A stretch of 64,000 nt of DNA from CBDEFX01 sp965237635 (GCA_965237635.1 CBDEFX010000002.1:1674001-1738000); one strand, 5' to 3'. Shown: positions 1-9,678, numbered from the stretch's first letter. Made by a program: numbers and translations. Notes: generated from the letters alone by a model not told the origin.

Positions 1-2
1 AT

Positions 3-344
3 CCCGCGGTGCTGCTTATGGACGAGCCGCTAGGCGCCCTGGACGAGATAACGCGCTCTGAAATGCGCTATGAGCTACTCAGGTTGTGGGAGGACTCGCC
101 CAAGACTGTCGTCCTAGTGACTCACAGCATCGCCGAAGCGATAACCATGTCTGACCTGGTGGTTGTTATGTCCGCCCGGCCCGGGAAGATTACCCAGGAG
201 GTCCGAATCGACCTACCGCGTCCCAGGGAAGAGTCACTCGAGCAGTCGGGCAGGTTCCTTGAATACACGAACCAGATCAAGGAGCTGCTTTCGAAGGGGG
301 CCGTACATGGGTCACCAGCCCTCCACGCTTCGAGTCGGAACTGA
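3..344 (+). CDS. ABC transporter ATP-binding protein (partial, 5' end outside window)
   Basis: This is the C-terminal half of a nucleotide-binding subunit that would power the importer encoded just downstream. The reading frame is open to the window edge, so the start and Walker A lie outside. Visible are the Walker B and D-loop region (LLMDEPLGALDE, about 15 codons in) and the H-loop (VTHSI). The tail 'VVVMSARPGKI' is typical of the SsuB/TauB/ThiZ branch of ATPases for nitrate, sulfonate or thiamine-precursor uptake. The downstream permease start overlaps the end of this gene, indicating translational coupling. The substrate cannot be told from this subunit. Confidence 0.9.
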   Translation, partial: PAVLLMDEPLGALDEITRSEMRYELLRLWEDSPKTVVLVTHSIAEAITMSDLVVVMSARPGKITQEVRIDLPRPREESLEQSGRFLEYTNQIKELLSKGAVHGSPALHASSRN

Positions 345-1158
345 AACGACGGACGATACGTCAGGGGACCGGCGAATGCTCAGTGTCGGCTCCGTGTGGC
401 CCGTAGTCCGCATCTTGGCGCCACCCGTCATCGCCCTCGGGGCGCTGGCAGTCGGGTGGGAGCTGTGGACGCGGATGGCCGACGTGCCGGTGTACATCGT
501 GCCTGGGCCTCTCGTGGTGATGGAGCGGCTACTGGGCGACATCTCGTATTTCGCAGGGCACGGTGTCGTCACGCTTCTAAGAGCGTTCGCCGGGTTCGCC
601 GTGGGCCTGGCTGTCGCTCTTACTGGCGCGATCCTGATGGCACACTCTCGGTTCCTGGAAAAGAGCCTGCTGCCCGTTGCCGTCCTTGTAAAAGTGACGC
701 CGATCGTGGCCGTGGCCCCGCTATTCGTTATCTGGTTCGGCTTCGGCTCCCTGCCCATTGTGCTTATCGCCGCCATGATCACCTTCTTTCCCGTCCTGGT
801 CAACGCCGTCACGGGGTTCCGTTCAGTGAACCCCGGTGCTCTGGACTTCTTTCGTTCGCTTCACGCCTCCGACCGTCAGATATTCTTCAAGCTCCGAGCC
901 CCGAGCGCTCTGCCGTACCTGTTCGCCGCGTTCCGCATCGCGGTTCCCTTATCTGTGATAGGGGCTGTGGTCGGAGAGTTCTTCAGTGGAGGCCGTGGCC
1001 TTGGTGGCGTTATCTTCGTAGCGCATCACAACCTGGATATGCCCACGTCGTTCGCGGCCATTCTGGTGCTTGCATCGATGGGCATAAGCATCACCATCCT
1101 AACGTCCATCGTTGAGCGGCGCGTGCTCTTCTGGCACGAGTCGGTCATAGTCCCCTAA
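307..1158 (+). CDS. ABC transporter permease, SsuC/TauC/ThiX type
   Basis: Membrane subunit of the same importer. I chose ATG 307 because AAGGGGG lies 6 bases upstream and the start overlaps the ATPase gene by 38 bases; ATG 376 is an alternative. The 283-residue product has a first membrane segment near residues 36-55 (APPVIALGALAVGWELW) and a binding-protein-dependent transport domain over roughly residues 85-275. The cytoplasmic coupling loop is visible as FRSLHASDRQIFFKLRAP. Gene order ATPase-permease-binding protein and the permease sequence match the nitrate/sulfonate/thiamine-precursor class. Substrate unknown. Confidence 0.88.
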   Translation: MGHQPSTLRVGTETTDDTSGDRRMLSVGSVWPVVRILAPPVIALGALAVGWELWTRMADVPVYIVPGPLVVMERLLGDISYFAGHGVVTLLRAFAGFAVGLAVALTGAILMAHSRFLEKSLLPVAVLVKVTPIVAVAPLFVIWFGFGSLPIVLIAAMITFFPVLVNAVTGFRSVNPGALDFFRSLHASDRQIFFKLRAPSALPYLFAAFRIAVPLSVIGAVVGEFFSGGRGLGGVIFVAHHNLDMPTSFAAILVLASMGISITILTSIVERRVLFWHESVIVP

Positions 1159-1174
1159 CCCGCAGGCCGTACCA

Positions 1175-2203
1175 GTGGGCCACACACGTTGGACCGCAAA
1201 GTTGCAGCTATTTGTATACCTATGCCTGGCGCTGGCGTCGGGGGCTTGCGGTGACAGCACGGACTTGGAGGGCCCGGACAAGGTCGTGTTCATGGCCGGC
1301 TTCAGGCCGCAGGCGAACCTGCCCTTCGTGGCGGCATACGTTGCGCAGGAGAAGGGGTTCTTCCGCGAACAGGACCTGGAGGTGGAGATCCTACACGCCG
1401 GCAGCGGCGAGCACCTCAAGCTGTTAATGGCCGGCGATGTTGACATCACCACGGCCGCGGCCGCCTCGGTGCTCAAACGCCGGTTTGATCCGGAGCTGCC
1501 GATTGTCGCGTTCGCTTTATTCGGGCAGCGTGGACAGCAGGCGTACATGGCCCTAAAAGAGTCGGGAATCGAGAGCCTCAAGGACTGGGAAGGGAAGACC
1601 TTCGGCTATAAGATATCGCCGCCTCCGGACTACCTCGCAATGCTGAAGATGAACGATGTGGACCGCTCGAAGATCACCGAGGTCAACGCCGGCTTCGACC
1701 CACGCGTTCTCACCGAGGGGAAGGTCGACGTTCTTGCGGTGTTCAAGTCCAATGAGCCTGATACGGTCCGCAACCTGGGGTTCGAGATAAGTCTCTGGGA
1801 CCCGGCCGACTACGGCGTACCCAGCATGGGCCTGACCTACATCACCCGTCAGGACATGGCGGAACAGAACCCAGTTGTCGTCGAGCGATTCCTAAAGGCG
1901 ACTCTAAAAGGGGTCCAGTACGCTCTTGATAATATGGACGAGACACTGGATATCGTCCTGAAATACGCTCCTGACGAGCAGCGTGAGCACCAGCGTTTCA
2001 TGCTGGAGACTGAGCTGCGGGATGCCGTCGGTCCGGTGACCTACCAGCACGGGCTGGGGTGGATGACTCAGGAGCAGTGGAGGGGGCTTTACGATCAGCT
2101 CGTTGAGTTCGAAGCGCTGCCCATGCCGTTCGACTACCGGACCGCGTACACCGACCGGTTCCTAGAGGCGGTCTACGACGGCAACGAGCTTCGCTGGCCG
2201 TAG
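1175..2203 (+). CDS. NMT1/THI5-like ABC substrate-binding lipoprotein
   Basis: Extracytoplasmic solute-binding protein of the importer, 342 residues from a GTG start 16 bases after the permease stop. The N-terminus is a lipoprotein signal: charged start, hydrophobic stretch, then lipobox LASGAC with the acylated Cys near residue 25. The mature part opens with GFRPQANLPFVAAYVAQEKG followed by FF..QDLEVE, the classic beginning of NMT1/THI5-like proteins (thiamine-precursor, taurine, sulfonate or riboflavin-type ligands). The family is clear, the ligand is not: nothing in the neighbourhood fixes it, although a thiE gene lies 38 kb away. Confidence 0.88.
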   Translation: MGHTRWTAKLQLFVYLCLALASGACGDSTDLEGPDKVVFMAGFRPQANLPFVAAYVAQEKGFFREQDLEVEILHAGSGEHLKLLMAGDVDITTAAAASVLKRRFDPELPIVAFALFGQRGQQAYMALKESGIESLKDWEGKTFGYKISPPPDYLAMLKMNDVDRSKITEVNAGFDPRVLTEGKVDVLAVFKSNEPDTVRNLGFEISLWDPADYGVPSMGLTYITRQDMAEQNPVVVERFLKATLKGVQYALDNMDETLDIVLKYAPDEQREHQRFMLETELRDAVGPVTYQHGLGWMTQEQWRGLYDQLVEFEALPMPFDYRTAYTDRFLEAVYDGNELRWP

Positions 2204-2376
2204 GCCTGGCGACAACTCGGGCGAGCCCCATCCTCGTGCTCACGATTTCTCGCCACGTGGCTAACCCATACGAGTTCTGGAGGAGACTTGCCTGAAGCGC
2301 CTGACCTGGAGGTTGTCAAAGACTTCCTGAATGATAGGGCAGGGGGAGCGAAGGTAGTCTCTGCGACTGTCCTAAG

Positions 2377-4095
2377 CCCGAATCCACCGAAGGACACCGA
2401 TGGACGGCGTGAGGAAAGCGGAAGGGGGGTGAGGGAGCTACAGGGGAAATAGCCTGGGTTCCATTTGGGGTAGGGAGGTCGGCGGACGGTCTTCATCGCC
2501 GCACAGGGGCCCCTATGGCCGTCTGCGGGAGCTGCGATGCGCGGGATGGCGAGAGAATACGCAGCAGGGAACTCTCTCGGACCGGGCTGGCACGAGTCTG
2601 CGGGGATCTTCGGTTGTCCGGTGGGTGGGTCGGTCGCCGACGGTGCCGTCAGGCCGGGAGTGGAATGGCTCGCAGCCGGGCCAAGGCGCGGCTGAACTTC
2701 TCAGCCCAAGGCCAGCGATCCGGAAGATGCAGGGTCAACCGGCGTGCCGAGCGGGTGAGCCGTCCGGCCAGGGAGAAGAACCGCCGCCGGAGGGTTTTGG
2801 TGGTGGCTATCCGCTCTCCCAGACCGATCCGCGCCGTCCAGCGGGCCAGGTTGTGGGCCATCGTCTGGACGGCCAGCCAGGCGCCGTTGGCGGCGAAGCG
2901 GCCCGAGGGGAGATGGTTCAGCCCGACGCCGTACTTGAGGTCGCGTATGGTATTCTCGATCTCGGCGTGGCGGCGATGGTCAGCCTCCAGTTCGAGCAAC
3001 TCCCCGTCTCGGTCGGTGATGAAGCCATGATAGCTGTATTTGGCGAAGAGGGCCAGTTGGGAACCGGGCGTCGGCTTCACCCGCCGGACGATGAGCCGTA
3101 CCGGCGCGGCGTCCGCCTCGGCCTGGAAGGGGGTGCAGGTGGTCTCGGCCACATCGGCGGCACCGTCCATCCAGTAAGGAATCGGCGTCCAGGCATCTTC
3201 GGGTATCGCCTCGATGAGATTGTGCAGGCTTTTGTGCTGGCGGATGGTGATGGAGAAGCGGACATCCATCTTGCGGCAGACGGATACCACGCCATGAGTG
3301 TAGAACCCGCTGTCGGCCCGTAGCGTGAGTCGTCCGTTGGCCCCGGCGTAGCGCACCCGTCCCACCGTCTCCCGCAGGAAGTGGGCGGCGCCGCGGGCGG
3401 TGTTGGCCCGGCCCTCGCGCAGCCGGGACATCAGCACGTCTCCGGTGCCGGCGGCGATGGCCAGCAGCGGGTGGTAGCCCCGCTTGCCGGTATAGCCGTG
3501 GTGGCGGGCGCCCTCCTTGGCCAGTCCGTAGGTCTCGCAGATGGTGGAGTCCAGGTCAATGGTCAGGGGCCCGTCGCCGGGTCCCGCCCCGGCCTGCCAA
3601 GCCCGGGCCAGCAACTCGCGGCTCACCCGGTCGAGTTGACGGACGTGGCCCCACCGGAAGCTGCGCAGGAAGGTGCCCAGGGTGGATGGCGCCTTGACCG
3701 TGCCGCCCAGGGTGCAGGCCGTCCCCCCGGTGCGCAACACATCGGCGTCGTCAATGCAGTCGCCCCCAGCCAGCGCAGACGCCACCAGCGTCATCATCTT
3801 GTCGCTCGTGTTCGCCCGCCCCGGGGCATCGCCCAGGTCGAGGCGCTGCCGGACGAGTTCGGGCAGGCCGAGGTGCCGCGCCAGGGTGGCCGGAAGGAGC
3901 AGCCCGGCATTGGCCACCAAGCGGCGGTCGTCGAAGGTGATTTGGATCCGGTCGGGGTGGTTGCGTGGCAGCATCTACTGGGTGCTCCTTTTCCGGGGTC
4001 GTTTTTTTGCTACAAAACCATTATCCCAGAAGCACAGGAGCGCCTTCTTGCCGCCTCAGGACGCTAACCCGACGCCCTCCTTCGGTGGATTCGGG
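2377..4095 (-). mobile_element. IS1380-family insertion sequence, copy 1 (complete)
   Basis: A 1719-bp element with terminal inverted repeats starting CCCGAATCCACCGAAGGA at 2377 and its complement ending at 4095. It is flanked on both sides by CTAAG (2372-2376 and 4096-4100). Deleting the element plus one CTAAG restores the fpg reading frame exactly, which proves the boundaries and the 5-bp target duplication. It carries one transposase gene on the minus strand. A second, 3'-truncated copy lies at 22348-23491 and is nearly identical, so the element moved recently. Confidence 0.93.
2649..3974 (-). CDS. IS1380-family DDE transposase
   Basis: Full-length 441-residue transposase of the IS inserted in fpg. 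It opens MLPRNHPDRIQITFDDRR, has the catalytic aspartate segment PLTIDLDSTICETYG near residue 135, a second acidic region LRADSGFYTHG near 220, and the C-terminal catalytic Glu segment HAEIENTIRDLKYG, matching the IS1380 family in order and length. It starts 120 bp inside the right-hand inverted repeat. No frameshift is seen, so this copy could be active and could also mobilise the truncated copy at 22.3 kb if that had both ends. Confidence 0.93.
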   Translation of the reverse strand: MLPRNHPDRIQITFDDRRLVANAGLLLPATLARHLGLPELVRQRLDLGDAPGRANTSDKMMTLVASALAGGDCIDDADVLRTGGTACTLGGTVKAPSTLGTFLRSFRWGHVRQLDRVSRELLARAWQAGAGPGDGPLTIDLDSTICETYGLAKEGARHHGYTGKRGYHPLLAIAAGTGDVLMSRLREGRANTARGAAHFLRETVGRVRYAGANGRLTLRADSGFYTHGVVSVCRKMDVRFSITIRQHKSLHNLIEAIPEDAWTPIPYWMDGAADVAETTCTPFQAEADAAPVRLIVRRVKPTPGSQLALFAKYSYHGFITDRDGELLELEADHRRHAEIENTIRDLKYGVGLNHLPSGRFAANGAWLAVQTMAHNLARWTARIGLGERIATTKTLRRRFFSLAGRLTRSARRLTLHLPDRWPWAEKFSRALARLRAIPLPA

Positions 4096-5711
4096 CTAAG
4101 ACCAAGTGTCTTGCGTCCGCTGGCGGGAGACCTCGAGTCCGACGTGAGTGGGCGCACGATAGAGGAGGTCGAGAGACAAGGAAAGTTCCTCGTCTTCAAA
4201 TTGTCCGAAGACCGTCAGCTTGTCGTGAACCCGATGCTGACCGGTGCCTTCCAGTACTGTGGTCCTTCTGAGCGTAGGTATAAGCGGACTTGCATTATTC
4301 TCGGCCTGTCCAATGGCAGCGAGCTGCGCTACCTGGACGAGCGCCAGATGGGGAGGGTGTACTACGTGAACGAGGACCAGTTCGGCGACATCCCGCAGCT
4401 CAATGAGCAGGGGCCCGATGTGCTGGCCGACACGTCCTTCGAGGAGTTTCGGGAGCGGCTCGCTCAGTTTCGCGGCGAGATCAAGGGTATCCTCACGCGA
4501 GGTCGGGTCATCTCGGGGATCGGCAACGCGTACGCCGATGAGGTCCTGTTCGCCGCAAAGATATACCCATTCCGGAAGCGGAAAGACCTCACGGAAGAAG
4601 AGCTCCGCCGTCTACATGAGCAGTCCCATACCGTGGTTGAAGATGCGATAGTCGTTCTTAGAGAGAGAATGGGCGACAAGGTCCACGTAAAGATCAGGGA
4701 CTTCCTGCGGGTGCACAACAGGGGCGGGACACGTTGCCCTAGGTGCGGCGGGAACATCAGCCAGCTCACGGCCAATCAGCGCATCACCAGCTACTGTCGG
4801 TCATGTCAGCCGGGGATGCTCATACGAACGTGACGCCCCACGTAGATATAAGCCTAGATATAGATTACGCTGCTTCGAGCCGGGAAGGGGGCACGGCGTG
4901 ATTGGGGATTCCTGGCAACGCCTGGCCCATCTCGTCCAACGGATTGGGGCCGATCCGGCCGACACCGACGACCTGCGTCTTCAGAAGAGGCTCTTGGTGG
5001 CCATATCCCTCATGGTCATGCCCGCAGCCTTCGTTTGGGGCGGCATCTATCTTGGATTCGACGAGCCAATCGCTGCTGCTCTGCCACTATCCTATATGGC
5101 GGTGTCCATTGTCGGAGTAGTTTTCTTTGCGCTTACGCGACGCTTCTACGTCTTTCGGTTTAGCCAGCTGCTAGCAATCCTGCTGACGCCGTTCCTTCTG
5201 ATGGTGGTGTTGGGAGGTTTTGTTAACGGAAGTGCCGTGATCTTGTGGTCCTTGTTGAGCCCCCTGGGCGCGATGCTCTTCGCGGGGCTCCGGCAAGCGC
5301 TCGGTTGGTCCCTGGGTTTCCTGGGGCTGTTGGCCATCGGCGCCGCTCTCGATCCTTTCGCTCGTTCTAGCAACAACCTGCCTTCGGGAGTTGTGATCGC
5401 CTTCTTCGTTATGAACATCAGTGCGGTCTCGGCGGTCGCTTTAATACTGCTGCAGTATTTCATTAAGCAGTTGGAACAAGAACGTGGGAAGTCCGAGCGA
5501 CTACTGTTGAATGTGCTGCCCAAGGAAGTCGCGTCCGTATTGAAGGAGGATCATCGCACGATTGCCGATCAATTCGATCAGGTCAGCATACTGTTCGCTG
5601 ATATCGTGGGGTCCACCAAGCTGGCCGTCCGATTGACTCCCTCGGAGTTAGTGGACACGCTCAACGACGTGTTTTCCTACTTCGATTCTCTTGTGGAGAA
5701 GTACTCTCTGG

Positions 5712-7090
5712 GGTCACGTCCCGTCAAGTGGTGTAAGAGTGCGTCATCCTGTTGATGTTGTTTAGGCGGCTGTCGCCTCCGCGAGATCGGCCTCCGGAAG
5801 AGCTTCGTTTAGGATCAGAATGGCGGGTGTGAGGTATCGGCGGCCGACGGCCCATTCGTCGTGCTGTTCAGCGAGGACGGGGCCAACCAGGCGACGCACG
5901 GCTGGTCGGTTAGGGAAGATGCCCACGACATCGGTGCGACGCCTGATCTCCTTGTTGAGACGCTCCAGGGGGTTGTTGGACCAGATCTTCTTCCAGTGGG
6001 CGACAGGGAAGCTGGAGAAGGCCAGGATATCGGGTCCAGCCTCGTCCAGTAGAGAGGCCACCTGAGGGAACCGGTCTCCGAGTTGATCGGTCACCCTATC
6101 GAGTTGGGCGTGTACCTCATCGGGGGAGGGTTGCTGGTAGATGGTGCGGACCATGGTGGCCATCCATGGTTGGACTCTTCTGGGTACCCGAGTGAGCAGG
6201 TTGGTCATGAAGTGGGTGCGGCACCGTTGCCAGCTGGCTCCGCCGAAGACTGCGGCGATGGCGCCGCGGAGTCCCTGATGAGCGTCCGATACCACCAGCT
6301 CCACCCCGCTGAGGCCCCTGGCGGACAGCGAGCGTAGGAAGGCCAGCCAGAAGGCGCCGTCTTCACTGGTACCCACGTCCATCCCAATGATCTCCCGCTT
6401 GCCCTCGCCATTGACGGCCGTCGCCACCACCACGCTGACGTTGACGTTGACGCTCCTGCCGTCCTCCCTGACCTTCTGGGTCAGTGCGTCCAGCCACAGG
6501 TAAGGGGGTAGGGTCCACCGTCCAGCGGACGGCCCAGGAAGCCATCCACCACCACGTCCAGCTCCTGACAGATACGCGACACCTGGCTCTTGGAGATACC
6601 CTCACACCCCAGGGCCTTGACCAGGTCATCCACCCGCCTTGTGGATACCCCTTCCACGTAGGCCTGCTGAATGACCGCCAGCAGAGCTCGCTCGCTGCGA
6701 CGCCGTGGCTCCAGCAGGCTCGGGAAGTAGCTCCCCTCTCGAAGCTTCGGGATGTGCAGCTCCATAGTCCCCACACGGGTATCCCACGCCCGGGACCGAT
6801 ACCCGTTGCGCTGGGTCACCCGCTCAGGGCTGCGTTCTCCATACTCAGCACCGATCCTCGATGACACCTCCGCATCCATGATCCCCTCTACCAGCACTCT
6901 CAGTGCCTCCCGTAGGAAGTCCACGTCACCGTCCATTCCCCCCCTGCGCAATAGCTCCAGCAGGTCCATCCTTTCCTTGACCACTGTTGTCCTCCTTTCT
7001 CGAGCTTTCTTCTTTGCCCGCTAAGGATGACGCGGTGGTCTCTCTTTCTCCAGACCCTCTCCCTCTTACACCACTTCCTGGGACTCTACT
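5712..7090 (-). mobile_element. IS256-family insertion sequence
   Basis: A 1379-bp element flanked by 8-bp duplications CTCTCTGG (5704-5711 and 7091-7098), the size expected for IS256. The ends share GTCCC-N3-AAGTGGTGTAAGAG as inverted repeats (left end near 5719-5740, right end complement near 7060-7085). Excision with one duplication copy restores the cyclase frame. The single transposase gene on the minus strand is frameshifted. Confidence 0.9.
5762..6984 (-). pseudogene. IS256-family transposase (Mutator-type), frameshifted
   Basis: The N-terminal part (6984 down to about 6505) reads MVKERMDLLELLRRGG.. through DGFLGRPLDGGPYP, then falls out of frame. The C-terminal part resumes in another frame as LWLDALTQKVREDGR, then VVVATAVNGEGKREIIG to 5762. 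The break is at a run of five C on the coding strand (6504-6508), so a one-base loss or two-base gain explains it. The DDE residues are recognisable: LWLDA, VVSDAHQGL and the Glu in NPLERLNKEIRRRT. Total coding length fits a normal transposase of about 400 residues. Either this is a dead copy or a sequencing error in a homopolymer. Confidence 0.85.
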
Positions 7091-7520
7091 CTCTCTGGAG
7101 AAGATTCGAACAATAGGCGACAACTATATGGTCGCTTCCGGAGTGCCCCGGCCTCGCCCTGATCATGCCGCCGCTCTCGCCAGGATGGCCCTGGAGATGA
7201 ATGCTTATGCACAAAGTCCTTCGGACTCAGACCATGGACCGCTTCAATTCCGGATCGGTATGAACTCCGGTCCGTTGGTGGCCGGAGTAATAGGCTTCAA
7301 ACGATTCCACTACGACATCTGGGGCGACGCCGTAAATACGGCGAGCCACATGGAGTCCCATGGTCTACCAGGAAAGATACAGGTCACTAGAGCAACCTAC
7401 GAGCTGATCAAAGAGGGCTTTGTATGTGAGCCACGCGGTCTCATCGAGGTCAAGGGAAAGGGCAAGATGGAGACCTGGTTCTTGGAGGACGTTCGCGGCT
7501 CAACGTCAACTGCACGCTGA

Positions 7521-7838
7521 AGACATCCTAATGTCTTAATGTCGTTGGAACGCGTCCCGCGCAGATGTCTTTCCGAACCCGCCTAGGGCGGGTGAGGAAC
7601 CTGGGGTGGTGAAGGCTAGGCATGGGATCACCCGTCCTCAGCCCCCCCCGATTCGGCATCGGGGCCGAATCGGGACTCAGGGAGACAAGTTAGATGTCAC
7701 TTCTTGTCCAAAGCCTCCGGCTGTGGCTCTAGCGGGTTAGATGGTTCAGCCTCCGCCAAGGGCCTCCTGCCGCTTGTACGGCCAACCTCCTTTTGTTATA
7801 TTCCCAGGGAGTTTTGTGGGCGTTCGAGGTAGCCGCTG
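7521..7838. other. Intergenic region with a palindromic repeat
   Basis: No convincing gene. At 7648-7674 there is an 11-bp hairpin (CCCGATTCGGC, loop ATCGG, GCCGAATCGGG) followed by GACTCAGG; a degraded version with the same flanks lies at 16464-16505. The segment 7595-7612 (GGAACCTGGGGTGGTGAA) also resembles the spacer at 16630. The region probably consists of dispersed repeat pieces between two transcription units, and the hairpin could double as a terminator for the cyclase gene. Confidence 0.5.
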
Positions 7839-9515
7839 ATGTTTGACCACGACGTGTTGGTGATCGGGGCGGGCCTGGCGGGAATGAGGGCGGCGCTATC
7901 GGCGCGCGACAACGGTGTAGACGTTGCTGTTGTCAGCAAGGTCCACCCGGTCCGGAGCCACTCCAACGCCGCCCAGGGCGGTATCAACGCCGCCCTCACC
8001 GACCGCGGCGATGCCTGGGAGGACCACGCGTTCGACACCATCAAGGGCAGTGACTACCTCGCAGACCAGGACGCCGTTGAGATCATGTGCCGTGAGGCGG
8101 GCCAGGAGGTCATCGCCATGGAGCACATGGGCGTGATCTTCAACAGGGACGAGGCCGGACGACTCGGCACCCGTGCCTTCGGCGGGCAGCGGCAGGCTAG
8201 GACGTTTTTTGTGGCCGACTTCACAGGCCAGGCCCTTTTGCAGGTGCTCTACGAGCAGGTCCTCAAGGCCGACGTCAGGGTATACGAGGAATGGTTCGTT
8301 CTGTCTCTGATCGTCGAGGACGGCGAGTGCTCCGGTGCGGTGGTCCTGGACATCAGGTCAGGCGAGGTCCATGTAATCCGGGCCAAGGCGGTCATCATGG
8401 CTGCCGGTGGGCTGGGTAGGGTCTTCGAGCCCAGTACCAACGCGCTCATCTGTACGGGCGATGGTATGGCCCTCGCGTACCGCGCCGGAGCCCCGCTGAT
8501 GGACATGGAGATGGTCCAGTATCACCCGACAACGCTGAAGAGCAACGGTGCACTGATGTCCGAAGGGGCGAGGGGAGAAGGCGCCTACCTTGTGAACTCC
8601 GATGGAGAGCGGTTCATGGAGCGCTACGCCTCCAAGATGATGGAGCTTGCATCCCGAGACGTGGTGTCGAGAGCTGAGCAAATTGAGATCAACGAGGGGC
8701 GTGGAGTCGACGGCTGCGTCTTTCTCGACTGCCGCCACCTTGGCGAGAAGCTGATCAACGAGAAGCTCTCACAGATCAACGACATTGCTCGCGACTTCGC
8801 GAACGTCGACATGGTCAGCGAGCCGGTGCCCATCAGGCCGGGGATGCACTATCAGATGGGCGGCATCAGGACAGACGTCGATGGCATTACACCCGTTCCC
8901 GGCCTCTACGCGGCGGGGGAGACGGCCTGTGTGAGCGTGCACGGCGGCAACCGCCTGGGAGCCAACTCCCTGCTGGACACGCTTGTCTTCGGGCGTCGGG
9001 CCGGCGAGCACGCATCCGATATGTCCAGGAGGGTCCCGCACAAGCGGATTACCGACTCGGGAGGCGACGGAGACCGGCAGGCCATTCAAGAGATGCTCGA
9101 CCGTGACGGCGAGGGCGAAATGTTCGGTGAGATGAGGCTAGAGCTGGGCCAGACAATGAACGAGCACCTGGCTGTGTATAGAGACCAGCAGGGCATGGAA
9201 GCTGCGTTGGCGAAGCTGCAGGAACTTAGGGATAGATTCAGCCGGGTCACAGTCACCGACAAAGGGAAGACGTTCAACACCAACCTTGTTTTTACGCTTG
9301 AGCTCGGATTCATGCTCGACTGTGCAGAGACGGTAATTCTGGGCGGTCTGGAGCGCAAGGAGAGCCGGGGTGCTCACACCAGGACAGACATGCCCGATCG
9401 GCTCGATGACGATTGGCTGAAGCACATAACGGTCACATGGGGCCCCGAGGAGCCGACGATCGACTACCTGCCGGTTGTCATCACCCAGTGGGCACCGGAG
9501 GCGAGGGTCTATTAG
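7839..9515 (+). CDS. sdhA: Succinate dehydrogenase/fumarate reductase flavoprotein subunit
   Basis: Catalytic FAD subunit that interconverts succinate and fumarate. The 558-residue protein has the FAD-binding VIGAGLAGMRAA at residues 8-19, the histidine for covalent FAD attachment in HSNAAQGG (His41), the substrate-site MVQYHPTTL, the nucleotide-binding GGIRTD and GGNRLGANSLLDTLVFGRRAG, and a C-terminal helical domain (TRTDMPDRLDDDW). It is followed by an Fe-S subunit and an HdrB-like subunit in one cluster, so it belongs to a non-classical complex lacking cytochrome b anchors. ATG 7839 has only a weak GAGG upstream. Confidence 0.95.
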   Translation: MFDHDVLVIGAGLAGMRAALSARDNGVDVAVVSKVHPVRSHSNAAQGGINAALTDRGDAWEDHAFDTIKGSDYLADQDAVEIMCREAGQEVIAMEHMGVIFNRDEAGRLGTRAFGGQRQARTFFVADFTGQALLQVLYEQVLKADVRVYEEWFVLSLIVEDGECSGAVVLDIRSGEVHVIRAKAVIMAAGGLGRVFEPSTNALICTGDGMALAYRAGAPLMDMEMVQYHPTTLKSNGALMSEGARGEGAYLVNSDGERFMERYASKMMELASRDVVSRAEQIEINEGRGVDGCVFLDCRHLGEKLINEKLSQINDIARDFANVDMVSEPVPIRPGMHYQMGGIRTDVDGITPVPGLYAAGETACVSVHGGNRLGANSLLDTLVFGRRAGEHASDMSRRVPHKRITDSGGDGDRQAIQEMLDRDGEGEMFGEMRLELGQTMNEHLAVYRDQQGMEAALAKLQELRDRFSRVTVTDKGKTFNTNLVFTLELGFMLDCAETVILGGLERKESRGAHTRTDMPDRLDDDWLKHITVTWGPEEPTIDYLPVVITQWAPEARVY

Positions 9516-9574
9516 CTCGCCGATAGCGCTGTCGACATGCTCGACTAGGGTAGTCTGTGGTCGGTCGGGCCGTG

Positions 9575-9600
9575 CAGACGCCCCAGCGAGGCGTCTCTAC
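9575..9600. repeat. Family-B palindromic repeat (AGACGCCCC..GGGGCGTCT type), copy 1
   Basis: CAGACGCCCCAGCGAGGCG followed by TCTCTAC forms a 9-bp stem with one mismatch. The same motif occurs at 57896-57922 and 62654-62680. Here it lies in the 163-bp gap between sdhA and the Fe-S subunit gene, so it may act as a processing or attenuation hairpin inside the operon. Confidence 0.75.
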
Positions 9601-9678
9601 TCGGCAGAGGCGTCATTTCCCACTATGACAACCAGACTGCACACGGGCATGGCGAGACTCACACTTTAAGGTACACAG

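Larger units (their letters stand above)
2288..4833 (+). pseudogene. mutM: Formamidopyrimidine-DNA glycosylase (Fpg/MutM) split by an IS1380 element
   Basis: The 5' part starts at TTG 2288 behind GGAGGA and reads PEAPDLEVVKDFLNDRAGG, carrying the catalytic Pro2-Glu3 of Fpg. At codon 29 it is interrupted by an IS1380 element (2377-4095). Removing the IS and one CTAAG copy joins codon CTA-AGA in frame with 4102 onward, giving ..SATVLRPSVLRPLAGD.. and a 273-residue protein, the normal Fpg length. The 3' part shows the QGKFLVF lysine loop, the H2TH region and a C-terminal zinc finger (CPRCGG then CRSC). Fpg excises oxidised purines such as 8-oxoguanine. As it stands the gene lacks its catalytic N-terminus and should be inactive. 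Confidence 0.9.
4898..7520 (+). pseudogene. Membrane-anchored class III adenylate/guanylate cyclase split by an IS256 element
   Basis: The gene starts at GTG 4898 behind GAAGGGGG. About six membrane helices fill residues 32-190, then a linker and the cyclase catalytic domain begins (SILFADIVGSTKLA, first metal Asp). The IS256 element (5712-7090) interrupts at VEKYSL; joining across the CTCTCTGG duplication gives VEKYSLEKIRTIGDNYMVAS, with the second metal Asp, and a 411-residue protein. Family members make cAMP or cGMP. One oddity predates the insertion: the segment usually read NTASRM here reads NTASHM, so the transition-state Arg is His. The product now stops after a few IS-encoded residues and cannot be catalytic. 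Confidence 0.9.

Noticed and set aside
163..306. Upstream extension of the ABC permease
   Set aside because: It overlaps the ATPase gene completely; ATG 307 has a strong ribosome site.
2625..3323. Two long plus-strand frames across 2.5-4.0 kb
   Set aside because: They are antisense shadows of the IS1380 transposase; the same shadows appear in copy 2.
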